64,000 nt of DNA, taken from CAZDXB01 sp964509335 (GTDB lineage: Bacteria; Bacteroidota; Ignavibacteria; Kapaibacteriales; UBA2268). A model generated the notes under the pieces. The model worked only from the letters and a program-made list of their open reading frames with translations. It made no database searches and was not told the DNA's origin. Below, in pieces: positions 46,568 to 55,800 of this stretch; positions within the stretch are counted from its first letter, which is position 1, and each line of letters starts with the position of its first letter. The translations under genes were made by a program, and so were the position numbers. The stretch lies in the NCBI GenBank assembly GCA_964509335.1, contig CAZDXB010000012.1:24089-88088 (forward strand). Direction: 5' to 3'.

Positions 46568-47911
46568 TTATAATTCTCGCCAATTTACTCGCTCCAAATA
46601 CTTAGTGTCGAAATTTCCGTTAATGAAATCGGGATTGTCCATCATCTTCCTGTGAAACGGTATGGTGGTATCGATTCCTTCGATAACAAATTCGTCCAGC
46701 GCTCTTCTCATTTTAGCGATAGTTTCTTTTCTATTCGGAGCGAAAGTTATCAGTTTAGCGAGCAAAGAATCGTAAAACGGAAGGACCTGAGCTTCTTGAT
46801 AAATATGCGAATCGACTCTAACGCCGTGCCCGCCCGGAAAATGCAAACTAGTTATTTTGCCCGGCGACGGCTGAAAATTTTTGTATGGATTCTCGGCGTT
46901 TATTCTGCATTCCAAAGCGTGCAGTTTTGGCTCTTCGTTTTTCAGGCTTAACTTTTCACCCGCCGCAATCATAATCTGTTCTTTAATCAAATCCGCTATC
47001 AAAGATTCTTCGGTTACTGGATGCTCGACTTGAATTCTAGTGTTCATCTCCATAAAGTAAAAATTCTTGTCTTCATCGACGAGAAATTCAACCGTGCCGG
47101 GACCTTCGTAATCGACAGCTTTCGCGCCCTTTACGGCGTTGTCGCCCATAACTCTTCTCAATTTCTTATCTACAACAGGCGAGGGCGCCTCTTCTATTAA
47201 TTTCTGATGACGCCGTTGCAAAGAACATTCCCTTTCGTTCAAATGAACGTAATTGCCGTGAGAATCTCCAAAAACTTGAATCTCGATATGTCTAGCGTTA
47301 TCTATTACCCTTTCAATATAAACGTCGGGGTTTCCGAAAGAGGATTCCGCTTCGCTTTTTGTCGCGAAAAACGCTCTTTCCAGCTGTTTTTCCGTCTCAA
47401 TGAAACGCATACCTTTGCCGCCGCCGCCCGCCACGGCTTTCAACAAAACCGGATAACCGATTTCGTCGCAAATTCTCTTCGCTTCCTTCAAATCCCTAAC
47501 GGGTCCGTCGCTTCCCGGCACTACCGGCACGCCGGCTTTTTGCATTGTTTCTTTAGCTACCGATTTATGCCCCATTTTATTAATAGCGTTCGCCGAAGGT
47601 CCGATGAACTTTATCGAGCTTTCTTTGCAAACGTCCGTAAAATCGGCGTTCTCGGCTAAAAAACCGTATCCTGGATGAATAGCGTCGGCGTTGGTAATCT
47701 GCGCCGCGGATATTATCGACGATATCTTTAAATAACTGTCCTTGCTCGTCGGCGGACCTATACAAACCACTTCGTCGGCAAATTTGACGTGCAGAGAATT
47801 TTTGTCCGCTTGGGAATAAACGCCTACCGTTTTAATCCCTAATTCCTTGCAAGATCTTATTATGCGTAAAGCTATTTCTCCTCTGTTGGCAATTAGTATC
47901 TTTTTTATCAT
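46568..47911 (-). CDS. accC: Biotin carboxylase subunit of acetyl-CoA carboxylase
   Basis: AccC carboxylates biotin on AccB with ATP and bicarbonate, the first step of fatty-acid synthesis. The 447-residue product has KILIANRGEIALRI at the start, HPGYGFLAENADF, the glycine-rich ATP lid KAVAGGGGKGMR near residue 160 and the catalytic MNTRIQVEHPVTE block near 290. It lies 24 bases after accB. A role in another biotin enzyme is possible, but the pairing with accB and efp is the usual acc arrangement. Confidence 0.95.
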   Translation of the reverse strand: MIKKILIANRGEIALRIIRSCKELGIKTVGVYSQADKNSLHVKFADEVVCIGPPTSKDSYLKISSIISAAQITNADAIHPGYGFLAENADFTDVCKESSIKFIGPSANAINKMGHKSVAKETMQKAGVPVVPGSDGPVRDLKEAKRICDEIGYPVLLKAVAGGGGKGMRFIETEKQLERAFFATKSEAESSFGNPDVYIERVIDNARHIEIQVFGDSHGNYVHLNERECSLQRRHQKLIEEAPSPVVDKKLRRVMGDNAVKGAKAVDYEGPGTVEFLVDEDKNFYFMEMNTRIQVEHPVTEESLIADLIKEQIMIAAGEKLSLKNEEPKLHALECRINAENPYKNFQPSPGKITSLHFPGGHGVRVDSHIYQEAQVLPFYDSLLAKLITFAPNRKETIAKMRRALDEFVIEGIDTTIPFHRKMMDNPDFINGNFDTKYLERVNWREL

Positions 47912-47935
47912 TTGGGATCTCTTTTTAGAAATTTA

Positions 47936-48418
47936 TTATTCGGCGTCAATTATAAATAAAGGCTGACTGTATTCAACCGGCTGGGCGTTTTCCACTAAAA
48001 TCTTCTTGACCACGCCCGAAACGTCGCTTTCAATTTCGTTCATCAATTTCATCGCTTCGACTATGCACAAAACGTCGCCTTTATTAATTCTGTCTCCCAC
48101 TTCCACGTAAGGAGGCGAGTCAGGCGAAGGAGAGCGATAAAACGTTCCCACTATCGGCGAGTTAACTTTATGACCGTCTTCTTCCGGAGCCGGATCCTCT
48201 TCGTCTTCGCTTTTTTGAGGAGTTTCGACGACTTCGGTTTCAGACTTCGAGGAGCTTTGCTCAATTCTTTCTAACGGAGTTTCTACTATAGCGCTTCCGT
48301 TCTTTTCCGCCGATTTCTTAGATATCTTAATCTTCAATCCCTCCTCTTCAATCTTCAACTCTGAAGCGGCGCTTTCGTCGAATATTTCGATTAGTTTCTT
48401 TACGTATTCTAAATCCAT
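47936..48418 (-). CDS. accB: Biotin carboxyl carrier protein of acetyl-CoA carboxylase
   Basis: The 160-residue protein has an N-terminal helical part (VKKLIEIFDESAASELKIEE), a Glu/Pro/Ser-rich linker (about 40-80) and a C-terminal biotinyl domain. The biotinylated lysine is Lys124 in VEAMKLMNEI. PIVGTFYRSPSPDSPPYVEV is the typical opening of the BCCP domain. It lies 67 bases after efp and 24 before accC; efp-accB-accC is a widely conserved order. Confidence 0.95.
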   Translation of the reverse strand: MDLEYVKKLIEIFDESAASELKIEEEGLKIKISKKSAEKNGSAIVETPLERIEQSSSKSETEVVETPQKSEDEEDPAPEEDGHKVNSPIVGTFYRSPSPDSPPYVEVGDRINKGDVLCIVEAMKLMNEIESDVSGVVKKILVENAQPVEYSQPLFIIDAE

Positions 48419-48485
48419 TGTTTTCCTCCGTTAATTGTTACGGGATATCGCGCGATAGATACAAAGCTCTACCGCAAAGAAAAAA

Positions 48486-49052
48486 TTATTTATTTACTCT
48501 TTCTACGTACTCTCCTGTCGAAGTGTCAACTTTTATAACGTCGCCTTCGTTAATAAAGAGAGGGACTTGAACTTCGACGCCGGTTTCCAAGGTCGCGGGC
48601 TTAGTTACGTTCGTAGCCGTGTCGCCTTTTACTCCGGGTTCTGTATAAGTTACTTCCAATTCTACGTTCGGCGGAAGCTCTACTCCGATTACTTTGTCGT
48701 CAACAAAAGCGAGTTCCGCTTCGTTGCTTTCTTTCAGAAAATTGATGTCGTCTCCGATTAAATCCGCCTCTACGGGAACTTGCTCGTAATTATCCAGATT
48801 CATAAAAAACAAATTCGGACCGTCCTTATATAGATACTGATAGATTCTTTGCTCTATTCTAACAAATTCGATTTTATCGCCGGCGCTAAACCTAGCGCTT
48901 GAAAGCTTTCCCGTCTGCAAGTTCCTGAGCTTAACTTGATGGTGCGCCGGTCCTTTGCCGGGCGTAACGTGCGTATATTCGATAATACGAAACAGTTCGC
49001 CCTTCAGCTTTATTACGGCGCCTTTTCTTAAATCCTTAGCCGTTCCTTTCAT
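48486..49052 (-). CDS. efp: Translation elongation factor P
   Basis: EF-P relieves ribosome stalling at proline runs. The 188-residue product has three beta-barrel domains; the loop bearing the functional residue reads VTPGKGPAHHQVKLRN with Lys33 at the tip (position 34 in Escherichia coli). The C-terminal GDVIKVDTSTGEYVERV closes the third domain. A lysine tip suggests modification by an EpmA-type or other lysine pathway, or none; the modifying genes are not in the window. It starts 34 bases from the tRNA-Cys end. Confidence 0.96.
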   Translation of the reverse strand: MKGTAKDLRKGAVIKLKGELFRIIEYTHVTPGKGPAHHQVKLRNLQTGKLSSARFSAGDKIEFVRIEQRIYQYLYKDGPNLFFMNLDNYEQVPVEADLIGDDINFLKESNEAELAFVDDKVIGVELPPNVELEVTYTEPGVKGDTATNVTKPATLETGVEVQVPLFINEGDVIKVDTSTGEYVERVNK

Positions 49053-49086
49053 CTCGCTCTCGTTAATTCAACATAATCAAAAAAAG

Positions 49087-49157
49087 AGGCGTCGGCCGGA
49101 TTCGAACCGGCGTTAGCGGTTTTGCAGACCGCCGCCTTACCACTTGGCTACGACGCC
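49087..49157 (-). tRNA. tRNA-Cys (GCA)
   Basis: The minus strand folds into a 71-base cloverleaf: acceptor GGCGTCG/CGACGCC, D-arm with AGTGGT, anticodon loop CTGCAAA (anticodon GCA), T-arm GCCGGTTCGAATCCGGC. The discriminator is U73, an identity base for cysteine tRNAs. CCA is not encoded. A run of Ts follows directly and may end transcription. Confidence 0.95.
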
Positions 49158-49264
49158 TTAAAATTACAAAGATAAACATACAAAATATTTTATCCAAATC
49201 AAATATTTCAAAGAATTTATTTGTCAAATATAAAAGTCGTTCTTAATTTTGCATTCCTATTCAA

Positions 49265-49348
49265 GCGGAAGTGGCGGAATTGGTAGACGCGCTATCTTGA
49301 GGGGGTAGTGTCCTGCTGGACGTGGGGGTTCGAATCCCCCCTTCCGCA
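49265..49348 (+). tRNA. tRNA-Leu (GAG)
   Basis: This 84-base class II tRNA has acceptor GCGGAAG/CTTCCGC, D-loop AATTGGTAGA, anticodon stem CTATC/GGTAG with loop TTGAGGG (anticodon GAG), a long variable arm (TGTCCTGCTGGACG) and T-arm GGGGGTTCGAATCCCCC. The discriminator is A73, as needed for leucine. CCA is not encoded. Confidence 0.95.
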
Positions 49349-49688
49349 CGAAATTCAGAAAATTTTAATAGTAGCTCAAGCTTCCCAGCTTGAGACGGAA
49401 TAAAAAGAAGCGGGAGACAGAACAATAAGAAGCAGGCAGGGATGCCTGCTCTACCTTCCAGCCTCATTCCCAAATTCTAATTTGGGAATGAGAATAGGAA
49501 GGATGAATGCTTTTTCCCCTACTTACAAAACTCCGATTTTGTAAGTCTTTTTCTTTTCTATCTCCTTAACTCCTTCCGAAATTGGAATTTCGGAAGGAGG
49601 AGAGCTTTTTCTGCGAATCAAAGCGAAGCTTTCCTGATATTGACCTCTTAATTTTTATTTTTCTCGATTAATAACTAATTTGAATATT
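49349..49688. other. Gap between tRNA-Leu and murB packed with five palindromes
   Basis: These 340 bases hold no gene. Five separate palindromes occupy much of it: 49375-49394, 49431-49450, 49463-49492, 49521-49546 and 49570-49599. The one at 49521-49546 (ACTTACAAAA/TTTTGTAAGT) is followed by CTTTTTCTTTTCT and could also terminate the tRNA transcript. Confidence 0.75.
49463..49599. repeat. Palindromes CTCATTCCC..., ACTTACAAAA... and CTCCTTCCG...
   Basis: Three perfect or near-perfect hairpins follow each other: CTCATTCCCAAATT with AATTTGGGAATGAG (49463-49492), ACTTACAAAA with TTTTGTAAGT (49521-49546), and CTCCTTCCGAAATT with AATTTCGGAAGGAG (49570-49599). The first is repeated almost exactly at 51856-51885 and the third at 57225-57254. 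Confidence 0.8.
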
Positions 49689-50705
49689 ATGAAAATCGAA
49701 AAAAATTATCCGTTGAAATCGCTGAATACTTTCGGCGTCGATGCGAAAGCGAAATACTTCGCGTCGATAAAAAAAGACGGCGACTTAAAGAAAATCGTTC
49801 AGACCGACGAATTTGAAAACAATCGTATCTTTATACTCGGCGGAGGCTCGAACGTCCTATTTACAAAAGACTTCGACGGATTGATTCTCAGCTCCGATAT
49901 AAAGGGTATGCGCATCGTTGAATCAACCGACGAATCCATAACGCTGGAGGTCGGAGCCGGAGAGCTTTGGCACAAATTCGTCCAAACCTGCGTAAAAAGC
50001 AAATACTACGGCGCCGAGAACCTAGCCCTAATCCCGGGCAAAGTCGGCGCGGCTCCCGTTCAAAATATCGGAGCTTACGGCGTCGAACAAAAAGACCTAT
50101 TCGTTTCGCTGAAAGGATTCAATTTAGCAAAGAAAAAATTCGAAACATTGGACAAAAACGAGTGCGCTTTCGGTTACCGCGATTCAATCTTTAAAAAAGA
50201 ACTGAAAAACAAATTTATCGTCGCTTCCGTTAATTACGAGCTTAGCAGAAAGGAAAAGTTGAACCTCGAATACAAAGGATTAGCCGACGAAATAAAAAAA
50301 TTCCCTTGGGTGAAACCAAACGCCCAATACGTTTTCGACGCCGTTTGCCGCTTGAGGCGGAAAAAACTTCCCAATCTCGAAAAAATCGGAAACGCCGGCA
50401 GTTTTTTTAAAAATCCAATCGTATCCGAAGAAAAATTAAAAGCCTTGACCGAAACGCATCCCGAAATAAACAGCCGGAAAATTTACGGCAAACAATATAA
50501 AATATCCGCCGGCTGGCTTATAGAAAAAGCCGGTTGGAAAGGCAAACGAAGCGGCGACGTCGGCGTTTATGACAAACACGCTCTTATTCTCGTCAATCAC
50601 GGCGACGCGTCTGGAAAAGATATAGTAGATTTCTCCGAACAAATCCAAAACTCAATTTATGAAATATTCGGAATAAAACTCGAGCCGGAAGTTATCATTT
50701 TGTAG
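49689..50705 (+). CDS. murB: UDP-N-acetylenolpyruvoylglucosamine reductase
   Basis: MurB reduces UDP-GlcNAc-enolpyruvate to UDP-MurNAc with FAD and NADPH in peptidoglycan synthesis. From the ATG at 49689 (preferred to a TTG three codons upstream) it has 338 residues. SLNTFGVDAKA at the start, FILGGGSNVLFT (FAD-binding) near residue 48, IPGKVGAAPVQNIGAYG near 115, YRDSIFK and GSFFKNP with the catalytic Ser, and a C-terminal glutamate (EPEVIIL) are all present. The YRDS and C-terminal layout fit the longer type I MurB. Confidence 0.95.
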   Translation: MKIEKNYPLKSLNTFGVDAKAKYFASIKKDGDLKKIVQTDEFENNRIFILGGGSNVLFTKDFDGLILSSDIKGMRIVESTDESITLEVGAGELWHKFVQTCVKSKYYGAENLALIPGKVGAAPVQNIGAYGVEQKDLFVSLKGFNLAKKKFETLDKNECAFGYRDSIFKKELKNKFIVASVNYELSRKEKLNLEYKGLADEIKKFPWVKPNAQYVFDAVCRLRRKKLPNLEKIGNAGSFFKNPIVSEEKLKALTETHPEINSRKIYGKQYKISAGWLIEKAGWKGKRSGDVGVYDKHALILVNHGDASGKDIVDFSEQIQNSIYEIFGIKLEPEVIIL

Positions 50706-50827
50706 TAAAAAGTACTATTTTTAAAAAATATTACGAATTATTTGCTTTTTTGGAAAATATTTAATATATAGAATTAAAATATATTAATAGTTGTTTAATA
50801 TTGATTGTTAATAACACGGAGTCCAAA

Positions 50828-51826
50828 ATGAAAAGCAAGCTCTACCTTCTCGTTATCGCCTTAGCGATTATCTTTCTGGCTCGCGGTATTTTACGCGCCG
50901 AATGCTCTACAATACTTGTCCTCGATATTTCTACTTCAATGAACGAAGATTTGGACGACGCGCTGAAAATCGATATAGAGAAAAATTTAGCTATGGACTG
51001 GATTATTTCTTTAAATATGCAAAACTCCGAAGCCGCCGTAGTTACTTTTTGCGGCGACGCTATAGGTTTGCCGCAACAAGACCCAAAACCCATCAGACCG
51101 TTCACCGCGTTTAAAGACAGTTTGCTATACGCGATAGACAATCTTCCCGATTTATGCTCCGGAACCAATTACAACGCCGCTTTTTTACATAGAAACGGAT
51201 ATAATTGGTGGGGAGAGCTAAGCGCTTTGCATTATTGCAAGCCCGACGTCGCCCGATACAAACCGGTTATCGTTTTCATTACCGACGGCAATCATTTGTC
51301 CAAGTGGGGCGGTCCTATTCGAATCAGTGAAATATTTAGCCTCGCCAAACAGCGAAACGCCCATATATACGTAGTAGTTCTGGACGGCGCCGAGATTTCC
51401 GACGACAACTTGGAAGCGCTAAAACAATTAGCTTCGGCGGAAGGCGAATGGCAGGACAACTTATTTATGAATGTAAAAGACCCGAGCGAACTCGACAATA
51501 TTATCGGTTGTAAAGAATTCACGTCGGTAGAGGAAAAAACGACGCCAAACAAACTAACCGAAATCGTCGCTTATCCTAATCCGACGAGCGACGAAATCAC
51601 GCTCAACATTCCTTCGCAATACGAATCTTCCGGTTTCATAGCGACCGAAGCTACCGTAACTTTATGCAACTATATGGGCGAAAAAATAAAGAAAGAAACG
51701 TTCAAAAATTTGAGCGAAAACTCGGAAATAACGATTTCTCTCGACGACGTCCACAACGGCGGGTATTATTTAATTTTCAACTCGAAATACGTTCGGGAAA
51801 TTGTCCCGATAGCGATTGTGAAATAG
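50828..51826 (+). CDS. Secreted von Willebrand A-domain protein with T9SS sorting domain
   Basis: From the ATG at 50828, with GGAG seven bases upstream, the product has 332 residues. A TTG at 50801 is less likely. After the signal peptide (LARGILRA) comes a VWA domain starting STILVLDISTSMNED, with the metal-site pattern DxSxS, a Thr in SGTNYNAA and the Asp in FITDGNH, so the MIDAS looks intact. The rest is a sorting domain (AYPNPTSDEITLN to VREIVPIAIVK). A VWA domain exposed on the surface is often a metal-dependent adhesion module. The compact two-domain build, with no other module, is unusual. Confidence 0.85.
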   Translation: MKSKLYLLVIALAIIFLARGILRAECSTILVLDISTSMNEDLDDALKIDIEKNLAMDWIISLNMQNSEAAVVTFCGDAIGLPQQDPKPIRPFTAFKDSLLYAIDNLPDLCSGTNYNAAFLHRNGYNWWGELSALHYCKPDVARYKPVIVFITDGNHLSKWGGPIRISEIFSLAKQRNAHIYVVVLDGAEISDDNLEALKQLASAEGEWQDNLFMNVKDPSELDNIIGCKEFTSVEEKTTPNKLTEIVAYPNPTSDEITLNIPSQYESSGFIATEATVTLCNYMGEKIKKETFKNLSENSEITISLDDVHNGGYYLIFNSKYVREIVPIAIVK

Positions 51827-51855
51827 TATAAAACGACAAGAGCGAAATCTCCAGC

Positions 51856-51885
51856 CTCATTCTCAAATTCTAATTTGGGAATGAG
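51856..51885. repeat. Palindrome CTCATTC... (second copy)
   Basis: CTCATTCTCAAATT faces AATTTGGGAATGAG with one mismatch. It is nearly the same as the palindrome at 49463-49492 and lies just before copy B of the dispersed element. Confidence 0.75.
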
Positions 51886-51890
51886 GTTAA

Positions 51891-52061
51891 AACCTCGATT
51901 GTATCGGCAATATTACAATGTCTAATAATGAGATTCAAAAAATAATCGTTTTCTTTGGATTCCCAGTCAAGCTGGGAATGACTACTATGGCGTCATTCCG
52001 CAAAAGCGGGAATCCAGTAAAAAGATTTTTTGACGCGCAGATATAAGAAAAGACAAAGCGC
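51891..52061 (+). repeat. Dispersed intergenic repeat, copy B
   Basis: This copy is inverted relative to copy A and keeps the same word order: CTCGATTGTATCG, CAATATTACAATGTCTAATAAT, AATCGTTTTCT, then the palindromes ATTCCCAG/CTGGGAAT and ATTCCGC/GCGGGAAT, then TCCAGTAAAAAGATTTTTT. It sits between the VWA gene and the phosphoesterase-like gene. GAGACA/TGTCTC follows at about 52073-52088. Confidence 0.8.
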
Positions 52062-52095
52062 TTTTTATTTTTGAGACAATCCTGTCTCACCCCTT

Positions 52096-52785
52096 TCACG
52101 CCCTAAAAAACTCGAACGCGTCCAAGCTGACGCACTCGACGCCGTCCCTTACTTTTCGCTCCGGATACGTCAGATGCGAAGATATCCAGTATTTCAGCGA
52201 ATTGCGCCGCTTCAAATACTTGAACGCCATCCTCAAATCCTCTCTCTCCTTGTTCAGCTGGTATTCCATACAAGAGTCGCCCCTGAACCAATCGCCGACC
52301 AGTTCGTCCTCGAATTCCGTATTGAAGACGAACGACGGCGGCTTGTGCGAAATAACGAGGTTTACGCCCCGTATTTTCTTTATTCGCTTAACCTCTAAAC
52401 TCATCTTCTCTTCTTTCCAGAACTCCCCTTTTTTATGCTTCTGCTTGCGATTGAACGCCATACCGCCGCCAATCGGCAAAATCTTGTAGTCGCCTAACTT
52501 CATTGTCTTATAATCCGGAACCAAGCGAACGTTCGAGCGATAAACGAAGTTTTCTTCAGTGAAATAGAACGGATTGTCCCAGTCGCCCCTGATAATATAC
52601 AATACAGCCGACTCGCTTTTCAATATTTCATTGACGTCGTTCAATTTACGCTCGACATTCTCCTTGTCGCTCAAGCCAATCCCGAAGTCGCCCAACTGAA
52701 ACAAACTCTCGCCTTCTATGCCGCCGCTCCTCAGCTTCTCGGCGAATCTGTCGTAATCCTTCCCTATATTACCTATGAAAATCAT
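52096..52785 (-). CDS. Metallophosphoesterase-like protein with altered first motif
   Basis: The 229-residue product has the calcineurin-like order GDFGIG (near residue 32), RGDWDNP in place of GNHD-type (near residue 65) and SHKPP (near residue 148). The usual first metal motif DxH appears as IGNIGKD, so the Asp and His that bind the first metal are absent. It may still hold one metal or be a non-catalytic binder; substrates in the family range from proteins to nucleotides and lipids. It diverges from the subtilase gene by 81 bases and has no signal peptide. Confidence 0.72.
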   Translation of the reverse strand: MIFIGNIGKDYDRFAEKLRSGGIEGESLFQLGDFGIGLSDKENVERKLNDVNEILKSESAVLYIIRGDWDNPFYFTEENFVYRSNVRLVPDYKTMKLGDYKILPIGGGMAFNRKQKHKKGEFWKEEKMSLEVKRIKKIRGVNLVISHKPPSFVFNTEFEDELVGDWFRGDSCMEYQLNKEREDLRMAFKYLKRRNSLKYWISSHLTYPERKVRDGVECVSLDAFEFFRA

Positions 52786-52866
52786 TTCCCATTCCTCGTT
52801 TCAAAAATATTTCCTTATATTAAAAGTCAATACTAATAATCTTTTGGAAAGTAATAAAGAAGAAAA

Positions 52867-55800
52867 ATGATTTTTAAAAAAATATTAATTTTTATCGCTC
52901 TTTTTGCGGCGCTTATAACCCGCGCCAGTTCTTTAGATAACAACTCTTCTTACATAGTGAAATTTAAATCCGGCTACGATACTCAAAAAGCCGAAACTAC
53001 TCTCGGCAAGCGAAACGCCGACTTCAAGCGAATTTTCCAAGTAAACCGCCAGTTCGATAGAAAGAACGAAGTTAAGCTCTCCGCCGCGCAAAAAGACGCG
53101 CTGAAAGAGCTTTCGAACTACTTTTTAATATCCGGCTCCGAAAGCGGCGCAACAAGCGAAATACTCTCGGAATTAGAGTCGAATCCGAACGTAGAATTCA
53201 TCGAGCCGAATTATATATACTCCGTCGAAAGCCCGCCTAATAGCGGCAAGCCGAACGACCCGCTTTATCCCGACCAGTGGGCGCTAAAAGCTATCTGCGC
53301 GGAAAAAGCTTGGGAGAAAGCAAGCGGAAAAGACGTATTAATCGGCGTAATCGACACCGGAATCGACTACTTACATCCTGATTTAATCAATAGCTTGCGC
53401 GTTAACTCCGCCGAAGACCTGAACGGCAACGGCGTTTTCGACCCTTGGAGCGCGAACGATACCGTAAACGGCGTAACGGGCGACCTTAACGGACTCGACG
53501 ACGACGGCAACGGCTACGCCGACGACGTTATCGGCTACGACTTTGTTGACCAAACTATTATGAATATAGGCGACGCCCGCCAACACGACCCCAATCCTAA
53601 CGACGAAGAAGGACATGGAACATTCGTTTCCGGCGTTATAACCGCCGAACGAGATAACAACAAAGGCGTCGTCGGCTTAGCTTACGATTCTAAAATAATT
53701 ACGGCTAGAGCTTTCGACGCCACGGGCAACGCCGAATCCGACGACATCGCAAAAGCTATCGTTTATTGCGTAACGGAAGGCGTGAAAATACTGAATTTCA
53801 GCTTTGGCGAGCCTTATTCCTCGACTATTATACACGACGCCGTGAAATTTGCTAATTTATCTGGAGTTTTCATGTCTTCTTCCGCCGGCAACAACAATTG
53901 GGCTTTGCCTCACTATCCGTCGGATTACAAAGAAGTCGTATCCGTCGGCGCGAGCGTCGAAAGCGGCGAACGAGACTCACGAAGCAATTACGGCATGCGA
54001 TTAAATCTAATATCTCCCGGCAGTAGTATTTATTCTACAGAACCATACGACGATTATTCTAAAAGCTCCGGCACTTCGTTTTCCGCGCCTTACGTAGCGG
54101 CGACGGCGGCTCTGTTATTAGAGTTAAATTCTAATTACTCGCCCGAAGAATTATTAGGCGTAATCGAATCTTCCGCTACCGACGCCGGCGCCGAAGGATG
54201 GGACATTTATACGGGCGCGGGCGTCTTGAACGCCGGCAAAGCCGTCAACACGGTAGGCTCCGCTATTGTATCAATCCATTATCCTCAAAACGAAGATTAT
54301 TTCGACAAAGACGAAACGCAAGAACTGCCAATAGTAATTACTTCCTTCGCCCGCTTGTTTGAATCCTACAATATATATTACGGGCTCGGCTATTCGCCCA
54401 AAGATTGGATTCCTATTTCAAACGGCGAAACGCGCGTAAAGCGCGACACCTCGGCGTTATTGGATTTAAGCGGCGTTCCCGACACTAATATAGTCGTCCG
54501 CCTCGTCGTCAATTTAACCAACGCCAAAACAATCGAGAGAAGAATATCGCTAAACGTTAGTTCTAGTGAATCGAATTTAAAATTCGCGTCGCTAAAAACG
54601 CGAAACCCATTATTTAAAAACAAACGTCGAACCGCTGTTTTCGCCGTTACAAATCAAAAATCGAAGTTTTTCATTGAATATAGAGAGCAAAACGCCGACG
54701 TCGAATACAGAAGAATAAGCGATTACAGGCGGCAAGATTATTATCATGCATTGTTAATCGACGAAGACTTGTCCGCTTACGATAGCGTAGAAGCTAGAGC
54801 GCTCGCCGTTCGTTCCGACGGCGACACGGCTGTTTATAATTTCACTTTCAAGCCGGATAATATAACTATCCCCGAAAAAACGTTCGTTCAAAAGGAATAC
54901 GGCGCGCCCGCTCTTCATTTGGAAGAAACGGTAACCGATTTATACAACGACAACAAACCCGCAATCGTCGGAAACGACATATCGGCGGGGACTTGGGGCG
55001 GCGTTAAAACATACGTTTTCGAAAACGGACAATTCAAGCAAAGGGACTCGCTAAATAACACATGGATTCCCCGCGGAGTCGGCGATTCCAACGACGACGG
55101 CTTAAAAGAAATATTCGCGGCGGTAAGCTACCAAAGCGCGCTATTTCAAGCCGCAGACGCGAACTCCTCCGTTTTTTCCGAAGTTTTATTCGCCGATTCG
55201 CTATCGCGCCTCTGGGCGGCGGACATGACGGACATCGACGGCGACGGCATCGACGAGCTATTAGTCCACGACGACACGTCCTACAAAGCGTTCAAATACT
55301 CTAACGGCAAATATCGAATTATAGCCGAAGCCAATCCGCATGTAATTATTGGCACCTATCCCGGCTTAGCCACAGGCGATTTCGATTCCGACGGAAATTA
55401 TGAAATATGCTTCGGCGAAAGGGGCGGCAGATACTTTATTTACGAATACAATAGCTCCGATTTCATTTTAGAATACAGTTATCCTTACGTCAACTCTTCC
55501 AGCGAACAATACATGGCGTCGCCCGACATCGACGGCGACGGCGAGCCGGAAATACTAATAATGAATTTCGGCGCGTCCAACATTTTCGGCAAAGAAGACG
55601 CAGGCGAAAAAATATGGACATACAAAATAATAAAAAGCGACGGCGCGAATAATTATAAAACGCTCTGGGAAGACCAAATATACGGCGTTCGGGGCGGCTT
55701 TGACTACAAAAACGGCGTTTCCGCCGGCAATTTAGACGGCGTCGCGGGCGACGAAATAATTCTTTCCGCCTTCCCAAACCTTTACATTCTTAGCTGGGAC

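Noticed and set aside
49261..49473. A 70-codon minus-strand frame overlapping tRNA-Leu.
   Set aside because: It reads through the tRNA and palindromes; the tRNA cloverleaf explains the sequence and the frame has no protein-like features.
50706..50730. Possible terminator after murB (TAGTA/TACTA then TTTTT).
   Set aside because: The stem has only five base pairs of A/T-rich sequence, too weak to call.
25441..52015. Repeated palindromes considered as a CRISPR array.
   Set aside because: They are not regularly spaced, have no unique spacers of constant length, and no cas genes are present.
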